From an uncultured Methanobrevibacter sp. (GTDB lineage Archaea > Methanobacteriota > Methanobacteria > Methanobacteriales > Methanobacteriaceae), in assembly GCF_947166415.1 (NCBI RefSeq), contig NZ_CAMVEE010000001.1, positions 1 to 64,000 of the forward strand: DNA of 64,000 bases, written 5' to 3'. Positions 1 to 10,512 of the stretch are shown one piece after another. The notes under the pieces are model-generated. The model was given only the letters and a program-made list of their open reading frames with translations, searched no databases and had not been told where the DNA came from. Positions within the stretch are counted from its first letter, which is position 1; every line of letters starts with the position of its first letter. Made by a program: the position numbers and the translations under genes.

Positions 1-958
<958 letters not shown>

Positions 959-1172
959 TTACTAAATGTTATTTTAATTCCTTATAGTATATAAATTTAG
1001 TTATTATAGCAATTTTAATTTTTAAATTAATATCTTTTTGAGTCATTGAAATTGAATTATATCACCATACAATAAGGAATTCTTTTTCATTATTTTAGCA
1101 TGATTCCGTGAAATAACATTGAGATAATGTAAAAAATATATTATAATAAATAAACAAGAATGGGTTTGAAAA

Positions 1173-1877
1173 ATGAAAACATTGATAAAAGTTAATAGTG
1201 TTTCAAAAGAATATAAAATGGGAAATCAGATAGTTAAAGCAGCAAACAATCTTAATTTAACAATTGACCAAGGAGAACTTGTTGTGATACTTGGTCCATC
1301 CGGAAGCGGTAAATCAACACTTCTTAACCTTTTAGGAGGCCTGGACAAGCCCACAAGCGGCGAAATAATTATTGATGATGAAAACATCAGCGCTTTTTCA
1401 GATAAAGAACTTACACGTTATCGTGCCAAAGAAATAGGTTTCATCTTTCAATTTTATAATCTAATCCCAAATTTAACTGCATGTGAAAATATTGAGATTT
1501 TAAATGATGTTGTTGATGAAAATATAGATGGAAAAGAGATTTTAAATCAGGTGGGGCTGTCACAGCACGTGAATAAATTTCCTTCAGAACTATCCGGAGG
1601 AGAACAGCAAAGAGTATCCATTGCAAGAGCAATAGCAAAAAAACCAAAAATGCTTTTGTGTGATGAGCCCACAGGCGCATTGGATTCCCACACCGGAAAA
1701 ATCATTGTTGAATTGCTAGTTAACCTATGTGAAAGTGAAAATACGACAGTCATTATAGTAACACACAACAGTGAATTTGCAAAAGTTGCAAACAAAGTTA
1801 TTCACATCAAAAATGGTGAAGTTGAATTCATTGAAACAAATGAAAATCCCGAACCTGTGGATGCTATAAATTGGTGA
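1173..1877 (+). CDS. ABC transporter ATP-binding protein, MacB/LolD type
   Basis: A complete 234-residue ABC ATPase. Walker A GPSGSGKST is at residues 41-49, the signature LSGGEQQR at about 140-147, and Walker B MLLCDEPTGALD at about 160-171, followed by the H-loop THNSEF. The NLIPNLTACENI segment after the Q-loop is typical of the MacB/LolD/FtsE subgroup, which pairs with FtsX-like permeases. The partner should be the gene starting 4 nt downstream, but that permease is frameshifted and truncated. The ATPase itself looks intact, so it is now an orphan or serves another permease. The start has no strong Shine-Dalgarno sequence. Substrate unknown; subgroup members act in lipoprotein or peptide export. 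Confidence 0.9.
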   Translation: MKTLIKVNSVSKEYKMGNQIVKAANNLNLTIDQGELVVILGPSGSGKSTLLNLLGGLDKPTSGEIIIDDENISAFSDKELTRYRAKEIGFIFQFYNLIPNLTACENIEILNDVVDENIDGKEILNQVGLSQHVNKFPSELSGGEQQRVSIARAIAKKPKMLLCDEPTGALDSHTGKIIVELLVNLCESENTTVIIVTHNSEFAKVANKVIHIKNGEVEFIETNENPEPVDAINW

Positions 1878-1881
1878 TTTA

Positions 1882-2471
1882 ATGTTATTCAAGAAGATGT
1901 TACGTGATATTAAGGAAAATAAAATGCAATTCATTGCTATTTTTTTAATGTCCTTTATTACATTGCTTGCCTTTGCAGGAATCGGATCTGAAGTTCAAGG
2001 CCTTCAAGACAACCTCAATAATTATTACAATGAAACAAACATGGCCGATGCATATGCGCTTGGAACTGATTTCAATGAAGTGTTGTTAATGATTTTAAGA
2101 ATATGAATTCGACAACCGGCATTGAAAGCCAATTCGTTGTAAAGTCAACGGCCGATTTGGATGACGAACCGGTAGTAACGCTGCATTTCTTAGAGAAAAA
2201 CAACATCTCCAAATATTATCCTGTTAAAGGAGGAAATATAAATTTCAGTGATGAAGACGGAATTTGGTTAGATGCAAGATTTGCTGAAGCGAAAAATGTG
2301 ACAGTTGGAGACAATATCTCCTTAACCTTTAATGGAATTACAATGAACAAAACAATCCGCGGACTGGGATATTCACCGGATTACGTCTATGAAGAACCGG
2401 AAAACGGTTTGATATCAGATTTCAAATATCAGGGATTCGGATATTTGTCCGATAAGGCATACCCACTTTGA
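1882..2471 (+). pseudogene. FtsX-like ABC permease remnant (frameshifted and truncated)
   Basis: Two ORFs in different frames together make the N-terminus of a MacB/FtsX-type permease. The first (1882-2106) has a good GGTGAT site, a cationic start (MLFKKMLRDIKENKMQF), one transmembrane segment and the start of the extracellular domain. After about base 2080 the frame shifts: reading frame 0 from base 2082 gives VVNDFKNMNSTTGIES and continues as a periplasmic-type domain to KAYPL followed by a stop. The shift is consistent with loss of one base near 2080. Only about 195 residues remain. The family normally carries three or more further membrane segments after the extracellular domain, and these are absent. 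The 3' end abuts, and overlaps on paper, a truncated gene on the other strand. Almost certainly non-functional. Confidence 0.85.
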
Positions 2472-3129
2472 TTTTTAAAACGGTTAATATGGCGCTGGCA
2501 GCCAGGAAAATAAAGTATGCGTTGATTATGAACAGATAACCTGCTCCAAGGAGCATATCCAATCTTCCGTTTGCAATGGAATATCCACAGGTACATAACG
2601 GAGGCATTAGTGCGGTTGCAATTGCAACACCCGGAATAACCGTGTTTGTTTTGTCCAGTCTGGTCTGTCCTATGATTCCAGCAAGCCCGCCGAAGAATGC
2701 GATGAGAACATCGTAAAAAGTAGGCGCTGTTCTTGCCATCAATTCCGCAGTTGGCTCCTTAACCGGAGAAAGAAGGAAATAAATACTGGCTGCAGCAACA
2801 CTGATTGCAATCTGCAAACCGAAACCGATCATATGATTTCGAAGCAATGGATAATCTGCAGACACACTTCCATATGCGGAAGCAAGAATGCTCCCCATTA
2901 TTGGTGAAATCAGCATTGCACCGATAATCACTGCTGTTGAACTCATGTTTAGGCCGACAGATGCGATTACCATTGCACATACCAGAACACATATATTTGT
3001 TCCGGTTACCTGGCCTCCATCCAAAAGACGTGTTCGAATCTAGTCATGTGATGCAGAATCCTCTGATAATGAAAATGCCTTTTTTATTTTTTCCTTTACC
3101 GTTTCTTTTTGATGTTTGTTCCCACTCAT
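2422..3129 (-). pseudogene. DUF389 membrane protein remnant (amber codon, truncated)
   Basis: The ORF track shows a 200-aa ORF from a TTG at 3024, but the same frame continues upstream through a single TAG (3040-3042) to an ATG at 3129, giving MSGNKHQKETVKEKIKKAF... and then the amber codon. After it comes a hydrophobic protein with the DUF389 hallmarks IIGAMLISPIMGSILA and PGVAIATALMPPLCTCGYS, and about five membrane segments. The last ten codons (YRTNIRIPDI) are antisense to the permease fragment, so the true DUF389 sequence probably ends near 2465. Family members usually have a further C-terminal part. A nonsense mutation plus 3' truncation indicates a decaying gene; DUF389 function is not known. 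Confidence 0.8.
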
Positions 3130-3313
3130 ATTGTCATTCCCTTAAAACTAATATCCCTACTAATCTATACATTTCAATAAGGATTATTTCTTACAAAATA
3201 ATGTGATGTTGATATTTAATAAAGTAATTGATATTATGTAATTGAACAAACTGAACAATTGTTAAACAAATTAGACAAATAATAATTAAAATTATTAGTA
3301 CTGACTACAAATA

Positions 3314-3326
3314 TTTTATATGCATA
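3314..3326 (+). promoter_or_regulatory. TATA-like element upstream of DUF308 gene
   Basis: TTTTATATGCATA lies about 80 nt before the DUF308 start and would give a leader of roughly 55-65 nt. An AAAGGAG ribosome-binding site precedes the ATG at 3408. A nearly identical ATATGCATA core is found upstream of the large adhesin at the other end of the window. Position and composition only; no start site is mapped. Confidence 0.4.
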
Positions 3327-3407
3327 TATTTGTTATGAGAGTAGGTAGTTTAGCTTTACAGACTCAAACATAACAATATTTTTATAAAAAATCAAAGGAG
3401 AATAAAT

Positions 3408-3905
3408 ATGGATTTTAGGAAAATACTTGGAATTTTGTTTATAATATTAGGCTTAATTTTTGTAATTTACCCAGTATACAGTACAGAAGCAGTATCTTGG
3501 ATTGCAGGAATATGTTTAATAGCATTCGGATTTGCTTCCATCATTGACGGATTTTCTGTATGGAGCATGCTGACTCATGTTTCACTTCTGGACATACTAC
3601 TCGGAATTTGTGCAATAATACTAGGATTATTATTTATTTATAAAATAGACGCATTATCCTTCATAGTTGCATACCAATTTTATTTAATTGCATTTGTAAT
3701 GATATTCGTTGGTATTGTCGGCATTGCTTTTGGATTCGGCACCATATCAAGACTCGCATCAGTATTGATTTTGATTTTAGGTATAATAGCAGTATTCTGC
3801 GCATTCTATTCAATCGCACAACCATTATATACTGCGATTCTCGTTGGAATATGTCTAATTTTAGAAGGTGTGACCTTTTTAGTATCTGGCATTGTTGATA
3901 GCTAA
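3408..3905 (+). CDS. DUF308 (HdeD-like) small membrane protein
   Basis: A 165-residue protein that is almost entirely hydrophobic, with about six membrane segments arranged as repeated pairs (for example ILFIILGLIFVIYP and ILGICAIILGLLFIY). This internal repeat and the G/A-rich helices are typical of DUF308/HdeD-like proteins. The bacterial member HdeD is linked to acid stress, but no function is established in methanogens. The start is well supported by AAAGGAGAATAAAT before the ATG. The AarF-like kinase gene follows 16 nt downstream and is probably co-transcribed, which hints at a membrane-associated role. Confidence 0.8.
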   Translation: MDFRKILGILFIILGLIFVIYPVYSTEAVSWIAGICLIAFGFASIIDGFSVWSMLTHVSLLDILLGICAIILGLLFIYKIDALSFIVAYQFYLIAFVMIFVGIVGIAFGFGTISRLASVLILILGIIAVFCAFYSIAQPLYTAILVGICLILEGVTFLVSGIVDS

Positions 3906-3921
3906 TAACAAAGGCGATATA

Positions 3922-5520
3922 ATGGATAAAGAAACAAAAGAACGTTTAAAGGAAATTAGAGAAGTCATAAAAAAATATGGCTTCGATAAAGTTTTAGGCC
4001 AAACCGCAAAAAGCAAAATACGCAAAAGCGAAGATGAAGATGATGCAGAGAATGTCCTATTGGATGAGGATATTCCTATCAAATTAAGGCTAATGCTTCA
4101 GGAATTAGGAACTACTTTCATCAAATTAGGTCAGCTATTAAGTACAAGGCAGGATATTGTCGGTGAAAAAATTGCAACTGAATTGACTAACCTGCAAGAT
4201 GACAATCCCGCCATATCTTACGAGCAAGTCAAGGCAATAGTTGAAAGGGAACTCGAAGGAAATATTGACGATCTGTTCTCTGAGTTCAAACATGACCACT
4301 TGGCAACCGCATCAATCGGCCAGGTTCATGAAGCCACCTTAAATACCGGTGAGAGAGTTGCAGTTAAAATCCAAAAAGAGGGCATCACAGACAAGATTGA
4401 CCTTGATATAAAAATAATGAAATATATCGCTACTCGTGCAGACAAATGGAACGCCAACCTTAGAAAATTGAACCTGCCCGGAATCATGGACGAATTCGAC
4501 CGTTCAATCCACAAGGAAATAGATTATTATAACGAATTTATGAATATGCAACGCATTGAAATGAATTTCGTTGAAAATCCACATATACACATTCCTGCCA
4601 CTTACACCAAATATTGTACCTCAAAAGTTTTAACAATGGAATTCATTGATGGTACCAAATTGAATGACGTGTATGAAAGCGACAGCGAAGAATTCGATAA
4701 AAAACTTTTAGCGAAATACGTTCTTGATTCATATCTCCAACAACTGTTCATTGATGGATTCTTCCATGGGGATCCTCATCCTGGAAACGTGATGATTTTA
4801 GAGGACAATGTCGTGTGTTACCTTGATTTAGGTATGATGGGCTTCTTTGACGATGAATTCAAACGAAACCTTTCCGAAGCGATGGTATTGCTTGTAGACC
4901 AAGACGTTGACGGATTGATAAATCAATTAATGTACATGGACATCCTTGATTACGACACCGACACAAAAACGTTAAGAAGGGACTTGAATGATTTGTTCGC
5001 AAGGTATTTCGGTGTTGAACTTAACCGTTTCGATGGCGTCTTAGAGGCATTGCTCAGCCTTATGCAGGAATATGGGGTTATTCTTCCAAATGAGATTGTT
5101 ACAATGGCAAGAGGTCTAACTCTGATTGAATCCATTGCACACAACTTAGACCCCGAAATCGATGTTTTCGCATCAGTTAAACCTATTGCTGCACAAATAG
5201 CCAGAGAAAGAGTCAGTCCTAAACAGTTTTTAAAAGGCAAGAAAAGCAACATAATCCTGTATGAACACATGCTCAGGAACATGCCAAAACTCCTCACAAG
5301 GACAATTCACAAAATCGATAATGAAGAATTGAAATTTAAGCTTGAAGTAGACATTACCGACAAGGTTTCAATAATCGCACTAGTCTCAGCACTTATAATC
5401 GGTTCTTCAGTAGTGTCATTTGGACCTGTGGTATTTGACATGCCATTGATCTCTTTAATTGGTTATATACTAGCCATAATCTTAAGCATAATCGGCATTA
5501 AAAATTTCGTTTTAAAATGA
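3922..5520 (+). CDS. AarF/ABC1/UbiB-family atypical protein kinase
   Basis: I prefer the ATG at 3922 (MDKETKERLKE), preceded by GGCGAT, to the ORF-track start at 3892, which overlaps the DUF308 gene. The 532-residue product shows the family marks in order: the KxGQ motif FIKLGQLLSTR (about residue 70), ATASIGQVHEA (Ala-rich loop), lysine in VAVKIQ, the catalytic loop FFHGDPHPGNVM (about 285), DLG in CYLDLGMMGF, and two C-terminal membrane helices. UbiB/COQ8 proteins support quinone synthesis in bacteria and mitochondria. This organism type makes no ubiquinone, so the substrate here is unknown, perhaps an isoprenoid lipid. Anchored at the inner face of the membrane. Confidence 0.92.
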   Translation: MDKETKERLKEIREVIKKYGFDKVLGQTAKSKIRKSEDEDDAENVLLDEDIPIKLRLMLQELGTTFIKLGQLLSTRQDIVGEKIATELTNLQDDNPAISYEQVKAIVERELEGNIDDLFSEFKHDHLATASIGQVHEATLNTGERVAVKIQKEGITDKIDLDIKIMKYIATRADKWNANLRKLNLPGIMDEFDRSIHKEIDYYNEFMNMQRIEMNFVENPHIHIPATYTKYCTSKVLTMEFIDGTKLNDVYESDSEEFDKKLLAKYVLDSYLQQLFIDGFFHGDPHPGNVMILEDNVVCYLDLGMMGFFDDEFKRNLSEAMVLLVDQDVDGLINQLMYMDILDYDTDTKTLRRDLNDLFARYFGVELNRFDGVLEALLSLMQEYGVILPNEIVTMARGLTLIESIAHNLDPEIDVFASVKPIAAQIARERVSPKQFLKGKKSNIILYEHMLRNMPKLLTRTIHKIDNEELKFKLEVDITDKVSIIALVSALIIGSSVVSFGPVVFDMPLISLIGYILAIILSIIGIKNFVLK

Positions 5521-5532
5521 ACATGAAATTAT

Positions 5533-5565
5533 GAGGAATTAATTTCCTCCATTATTCTTTTTTTT
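5533..5565 (+). terminator. Stem-loop plus T-tract terminator after aarF-like gene
   Basis: GAGGAA and TTCCTC form a 6-bp stem with a TTAAT loop 12 nt after the stop codon, followed by a tract of eight or nine T residues. It looks like a factor-independent terminator; in archaea the T-tract is probably the working part. Confidence 0.6.
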
Positions 5566-5705
5566 ATAATTCAATGCTTTGAAAAGGCATTATTTTCAGT
5601 TAGTGGACTCGATTTTCCATCACATTGCATCTAGTTTTTATACAATATAATCTGCATGAAACTGACAAATCTTTAACTAAACATTCGAGAATTCACATTT
5701 GCATA

Positions 5706-5715
5706 CAATATATAA
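5706..5715 (+). promoter_or_regulatory. TATA-like element upstream of nadE
   Basis: CAATATATAA lies about 55 nt before the proposed nadE start. A start site about 25 nt downstream would leave a leader of roughly 30 nt ending in GGTGAAAAC. Predicted from sequence only. Confidence 0.4.
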
Positions 5716-5765
5716 GTTAATAATTACATACTATATGATGTATAAATGATGAAGTTGGTGAAAAC

Positions 5766-6548
5766 ATTAGTGAAATTCCAAAAATTGATTTTGAAAAAAC
5801 AAAACAGACAATTGTTGATTTCATTAAATCCAAAGTCAATGAATCCAAAACTGATGGTGTTGTTGTCGGTTTAAGTGGGGGAATTGACTCTACTCTGGTA
5901 GCGCATCTTTCCTGTGAAGCATTAGGAAAAGAAAACGTTTTTGGAATTGTAATGCCATCTGCAACTACACCGGCAGAAGACAGTATTCATGGAATTGATA
6001 TAGCTCAAAAGTTAGGCATAGACTACAAAGAAATACCTATCGACAGCATATTGAATGAATTCTTATCTGTTAGCCAACTTGAAGACAATGATTTGGCTAT
6101 CGGCAATCTTAAAGCCAGAATTAGAATGTCACTCATTTATTATTATGCAAATCAAAAGAATTACCTTGTTACCGGAACAGGCAACAAAAGCGAAATCCTT
6201 ATCGGTTACTTTACAAAACATGGTGATGGCGCATGCGACTTTGAACCGATAGGAGACTTATATAAAACAGAAGTATTCGAGTTAAGCAGACTCCTGGATG
6301 TTCCAACAGAAATTATCGACAAACCTCCGCGTGCCGGTTTATGGGACAATCAAACTGACGAAGCGGAAATTGGAATGAATTATGACTTGCTCGACCAGAT
6401 TCTTTATCTTTATTGTGAAGATGTAAAAAATACTGAAATAGCTGATAGATTAGATATTTCAGTTGATGATGTTAATATGATTATTACAAAGATTGTTAGG
6501 AGTGAACATAAATTTAAAGTTCCCGAGATTCCTAAAAAAATTTTTTAA
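5766..6548 (+). CDS. nadE: NH3-dependent NAD+ synthetase, apparent AUU start
   Basis: Forms NAD from deamido-NAD, ATP and ammonia. The PP-loop [15 protein letters not shown], the [19 protein letters not shown] block and [12 protein letters not shown] identify the family. The ORF track starts at an internal ATG (5952), which would remove the PP-loop. The open frame extends back to a stop at 5736 and contains no ATG, GTG or TTG in that stretch. The best placed codon is ATT at 5766, five bases after a GGTGA ribosome-binding site, giving (M)[12 protein letters not shown] and 260 residues, the usual length for this class. So the gene starts at a rare AUU, or has suffered a start mutation. leuS follows 10 nt downstream and is probably in the same operon. 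Confidence 0.9.
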   Translation: MSEIPKIDFEKTKQTIVDFIKSKVNESKTDGVVVGLSGGIDSTLVAHLSCEALGKENVFGIVMPSATTPAEDSIHGIDIAQKLGIDYKEIPIDSILNEFLSVSQLEDNDLAIGNLKARIRMSLIYYYANQKNYLVTGTGNKSEILIGYFTKHGDGACDFEPIGDLYKTEVFELSRLLDVPTEIIDKPPRAGLWDNQTDEAEIGMNYDLLDQILYLYCEDVKNTEIADRLDISVDDVNMIITKIVRSEHKFKVPEIPKKIF

Positions 6549-6558
6549 TGGTGATTTA

Positions 6559-9414
6559 GTGAGCGAAAATATAGAAAAGAAATGGCAGAAAAAATGGGCT
6601 GATGCAAAGTTATTTGAATCAAACCCTGATGAAAGAGAAAAATTATACATTACCGTTGCTTTTCCATACCCTAGTGGTGCAATGCACATAGGACACGGCC
6701 GTACTTACACCGTGCCTGATGTATATGCTAGATTTAAAAGAATGGAAGGATACAACGTACTGTTCCCTATGGCATGGCACGTTACCGGTGCTCCTGTTAT
6801 TGGAATAGCTGACAGGATTAAAAGGAAAGACCCATGGACACTTGACCTGTATCACAGAGTGCATGGAGTTCCAAAAGAAACCTTGCCAAAATTGGAAGAC
6901 CCTGAATTCATTGTAAAATACTTCTCAACCGAATACCATGAAGTTATGGACGAAATGGGATATTCAATAGACTGGAGAAGAGAATTCAGAACAATCGATC
7001 CGACTTACAGAAAATTCATCGAATGGCAAATTACAACATTGCATGACAAAGGATTGGTTGCAAAAGGAGAACACCCTGTCAAATACTGTCCAAACTGTGA
7101 CAATCCTGTTGGAGACCACGATTTGCTTGAAGGTGAAGGCGTTGGCGTAAATGAACTAACCCTTTTAAAATTCAAAATCGATGATAATGTTTTAGTAACC
7201 GCAACACTCAGGCCCGAAACCATTGTCGGTGCAACAAACATCTGGTTAAACCCTGATGTCGAATATGTCCTAGTTAATGCTGAAGGAGAAAACTGGGTAA
7301 TTACAAAAGAAGCTCACTACAATTTAAAACACCAAATTAAAGATTTAGAAATTATTTCAGAAATTGATCCTAATGATTTGATTGGAAAAATGGCTACAAA
7401 TCCATTTTTAGGAAATGAAATCCCAATTTTCCCAGCTAGCTTCGTTAGTGCATCCTACGGAAGTGGAGTCGTATTTTCCGAACCTGCTGATGCTCCAGCG
7501 GACTACATTGCACTTCAGGACTTGAAGAAAAATGATGAAATGATAGCCAAATATAATCTGGAAGGAATCATTGAAAATGTCCATCCTATTCCTGTATGTG
7601 CACTTAAGGGATATGGTGAAATCCCTGCAGCAGACATCATTGAACGATTAGGAATTACCGATCAAAACGATGAAAAACTGCATGAAGCTACAAACGAATT
7701 GTACAAACAGCAACACAGCAAAGGTACAATTCTTGAATCAATACCTGATTTTGGTGGAATGAAAGTCAGATTTGCCCGTGAAGAGCTAAAGGAAAAACTA
7801 ATAGCTGACAACATGGCTACAATAATGTATGACTTTGCAGAAAGGCCTGTAGTATGCAGATGCGGAAACAATTGTGTCGTTAAAATCATGGACAACCAAT
7901 GGTTCATGAAATATGGAAATGAAGAATGGACTGAAAAAACCTTGAAAGTTCTTGAAGGCGAAACAATCATTCCAAAAGAACTCAAAAGCAACTTTGAATA
8001 TTACATCAACTGGCTAGATGATTGGGCATGCTCTAGAAAAGTGGGTCTTGGAACAAGGCTCCCCTGGGACAACCAATGGTTAATTGAACCTTTAACAGAC
8101 TCTACAATTTACATGTCATACTATGCAATAGCCAAATACTTAAGGGATATGAACCCTGATGATTTGAACCTTGCATTCTTCGATAAGGTTCTTTTGAACA
8201 AAGATTCAGGAGAAATAAATGTTCCTGCAGAAAAAGTTCAAGAAATCCAAGATGAATTCAACTACTGGTATCCTCTTGACTGGAGATTATCTGCAAAGGA
8301 CTTAGTTGGAAACCACTTGAGCTTTTTAATGTTTGCCCACAGTGCCATTTATCCTGAAGAAAAATGGCCAAAAGGAACTGTCGTGTTCGGAATGGGTCTT
8401 TTAGAAGGAAACAAGATGTCATCCTCAAAAGGAAATGTTATTCTTTTAAAAGATGCGATTCGCGATTACACCGCAGATGTCGTAAGGCTCTTCCTGATGG
8501 CATCCGCCGAACCATGGCAAGATTTCGATTGGAGAGAAAAAGAAGTTCTTGGAACTAAAAGAAGACTTGAATGGTTTAGGGAATTCGCAGCAAAAGTTGA
8601 AGAAATCAAAGGTTCCCCATTGAACTTAAGCAACATCGAAAAAGTTGAATTGAGCCGTACCATTGACTTGTGGATGATCAGCCAGCTCAACCAACACATC
8701 AAAAAATCAACTGAAGCACTCGAAGTCTTCCAAACAAGACAAGCATTGCAAAATGCATTATTCTTACTTAAAAAAGATGTGGACCACTACCTGTACAGAG
8801 TTAAACATCTGCTTGACTCACAAGACCCGGCAGTAATCTATGTTTTATCTACCGTACTGGAAAACTGGATTAGGCTCTTGGCACCATTTACTCCACATAC
8901 TTCAGAAGAATTATGGAGCACATATGGTGGAAAAGGCTTTGTAAGTGAAGCTGATTGGCCGAAATACGACCCAGAATCAGTAAGTCCTGAAATAGAAAAA
9001 TCAGAAGAACTTGTGGAAAACATCATCAAAGACATTGCACACATCAAGCAAATGGTCGGAGATGAAGTTGAAAAAATCCACATTTATCTTGCTCCTGACT
9101 GGAAATGGGAGTTATATAAAATAGCTGATGAGGTCGGAAAACCTGATATCGGTCAAATTATGGGAAGAGCTATCGGAGCTAACATCTATGACGATAAAAA
9201 AGAAATAGCTATGGTGGCCAAAAAAATAGGTAAGGAAATTACCAAAACAAAATACATCGGTAAAATCAACGAAGAAGAAATTCTAACCGATGCCCTTGAC
9301 TACATTAAACAAGAATGTGGTAATGAGGTTATTATTCATACCGATGACTCATACGACCCACAAAACAAGGCCAAAAATGCAATGCCTTACAAACCTGCAT
9401 TATTTATGGAATAA
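6559..9414 (+). CDS. leuS: Leucyl-tRNA synthetase
   Basis: Charges tRNA-Leu. The GTG at 6559 ([13 protein letters not shown]) lies a few bases after GGTGATTTA and avoids the overlap with nadE that the longest ORF (6493) would give. The product has 951 residues, normal for archaeal LeuRS. The class I HIGH-type motif is in [15 protein letters not shown] (about residue 38), the CP1 editing domain includes [17 protein letters not shown], and the KMSKS loop appears as [10 protein letters not shown] (about 617). Cysteine pairs KYCPNCDN and CRCGNNC are probable zinc-binding sites. The C-terminal anticodon-binding region is complete. Confidence 0.97.
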   Translation: MSENIEKKWQKKWADAKLFESNPDEREKLYITVAFPYPSGAMHIGHGRTYTVPDVYARFKRMEGYNVLFPMAWHVTGAPVIGIADRIKRKDPWTLDLYHRVHGVPKETLPKLEDPEFIVKYFSTEYHEVMDEMGYSIDWRREFRTIDPTYRKFIEWQITTLHDKGLVAKGEHPVKYCPNCDNPVGDHDLLEGEGVGVNELTLLKFKIDDNVLVTATLRPETIVGATNIWLNPDVEYVLVNAEGENWVITKEAHYNLKHQIKDLEIISEIDPNDLIGKMATNPFLGNEIPIFPASFVSASYGSGVVFSEPADAPADYIALQDLKKNDEMIAKYNLEGIIENVHPIPVCALKGYGEIPAADIIERLGITDQNDEKLHEATNELYKQQHSKGTILESIPDFGGMKVRFAREELKEKLIADNMATIMYDFAERPVVCRCGNNCVVKIMDNQWFMKYGNEEWTEKTLKVLEGETIIPKELKSNFEYYINWLDDWACSRKVGLGTRLPWDNQWLIEPLTDSTIYMSYYAIAKYLRDMNPDDLNLAFFDKVLLNKDSGEINVPAEKVQEIQDEFNYWYPLDWRLSAKDLVGNHLSFLMFAHSAIYPEEKWPKGTVVFGMGLLEGNKMSSSKGNVILLKDAIRDYTADVVRLFLMASAEPWQDFDWREKEVLGTKRRLEWFREFAAKVEEIKGSPLNLSNIEKVELSRTIDLWMISQLNQHIKKSTEALEVFQTRQALQNALFLLKKDVDHYLYRVKHLLDSQDPAVIYVLSTVLENWIRLLAPFTPHTSEELWSTYGGKGFVSEADWPKYDPESVSPEIEKSEELVENIIKDIAHIKQMVGDEVEKIHIYLAPDWKWELYKIADEVGKPDIGQIMGRAIGANIYDDKKEIAMVAKKIGKEITKTKYIGKINEEEILTDALDYIKQECGNEVIIHTDDSYDPQNKAKNAMPYKPALFME

Positions 9415-9621
9415 TCTAATTATTCCAACTTTTTTTTATTTGAATTTAAAAAAACATGCCTCAATAGAAATAATGTAAATTAAATGATACATTATTGGTT
9501 ATTTTTTTCCTATAAATTTACAAAGATTTGAAAAATTCATAAAATATTGAAAAATTTTAACAATAAGTTAAAAAAAAAGTATAAAACAAAAATTATGATA
9601 AAATCTAAAAAGAGGAAGAAA

Positions 9622-10449
9622 ATGAATAAAAAAATAGTTTTTATTTTAACATTGACCCTGACAATATTCCTGATGATTAGTGCGGTAAGTGCAGGAAATA
9701 TGTTTGATTTTTTCAATAGCGATGAAGCAAACTCCGAAAACGCCGATGACAACTTTATAGTTGGGTTTAATGGGCAATTCCCACCATTTGGCTATAAAAA
9801 TGAAAGCGGAGAATTCACAGGTTTTGATCTTGAACTAGCTAAAGAGGTATGTAAAAGAAACAACTGGACATTTAGGGCTCAACCAATTATAGACTGGAAT
9901 ACAAAACAGCTGGAACTAAACAGCAATGAAATCGATTGTATCTGGAGTGAATTCAGTATTGACGGAAGAGAAAATGACTATACCTGGTCTGAACCATACT
10001 TCAACAATACTCCTGTCGTTATAGTCAAATCTAATTCCAATATAACTAATTTTAATGATTTAAAAGGAAAATCACTGGAAATCCAGCAAGGAACTTCAGC
10101 TTTGCAAAGCATCAGAAACAACACCACTCTAAATGACACCCTCGGTAAAATAACTGAAGTGGACATATATGATACTGCGATGATGGATTTGGAATCAGGA
10201 GTTTGTGACGGAGTAATTGCAGACAGCGGAATGGCACAATATATTGTAGTCGAAAAATACCCTGACTGCAAAGTCCTAAACGAAAGCATTACACATGAGA
10301 AATATGGTGTTGGATTTAAAAAAGGAAACACTGAACTAAGAGATCAAGTTCAAAAAACATTAGATGAAATGTTTAAAGATGGAACAGTCGATAAGATTGC
10401 TAAAAATTACAGCAAATATGACATTCCAAATGGTGTAATCCACCCATAA
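9622..10449 (+). CDS. Secreted family-3 solute-binding protein (amino-acid ABC type)
   Basis: The start at 9622 (MNKKIVFIL) has AGAGGAAG before it and gives a clean signal peptide ending near SAVSAGN, whereas the longer ORF adds a lysine-rich stretch without support. The mature part has the SBP family-3 pattern: FIVGFNGQFPPFGYKN, FTGFDLELAKEVCKRN, then EPYFNNTPVVIV and LKGKSLEIQQGTSA. Total 275 residues. No lipobox cysteine is seen, so anchoring is unclear. The permease and ATPase that would normally accompany it are not in the flanks, making it an orphan binding protein. The ligand is probably a polar amino acid, by family only. Confidence 0.85.
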   Translation: MNKKIVFILTLTLTIFLMISAVSAGNMFDFFNSDEANSENADDNFIVGFNGQFPPFGYKNESGEFTGFDLELAKEVCKRNNWTFRAQPIIDWNTKQLELNSNEIDCIWSEFSIDGRENDYTWSEPYFNNTPVVIVKSNSNITNFNDLKGKSLEIQQGTSALQSIRNNTTLNDTLGKITEVDIYDTAMMDLESGVCDGVIADSGMAQYIVVEKYPDCKVLNESITHEKYGVGFKKGNTELRDQVQKTLDEMFKDGTVDKIAKNYSKYDIPNGVIHP

Positions 10450-10451
10450 CC

Positions 10452-10485
10452 GGAGAAACACTTTTTCTCCACATTTTCATTTTTA
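10452..10485. terminator. Shared terminator between convergent genes
   Basis: GGAGAAA and TTTCTCC form a 7-bp stem right after the solute-binding protein stop, followed by T-rich sequence and then an A-run, which reads as T on the other strand. It probably ends transcription from both sides. Confidence 0.55.
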
Positions 10486-10512
10486 AAAAAAAAAGAATAG
10501 TGAAAGTTAAAA

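Noticed and set aside
2070-2110. Programmed frameshift in the permease
   Set aside because: There is no slippery heptamer or downstream structure, and the product would still lack most of the permease.
3037-3045. Pyrrolysine at the DUF389 TAG codon
   Set aside because: No pyl genes are visible, TAG is an ordinary stop elsewhere in the window, and the gene is also truncated, so a nonsense mutation is simpler.
2937-3206. Plus-strand 89-aa ORF
   Set aside because: Antisense to the DUF389 gene start and without family features.
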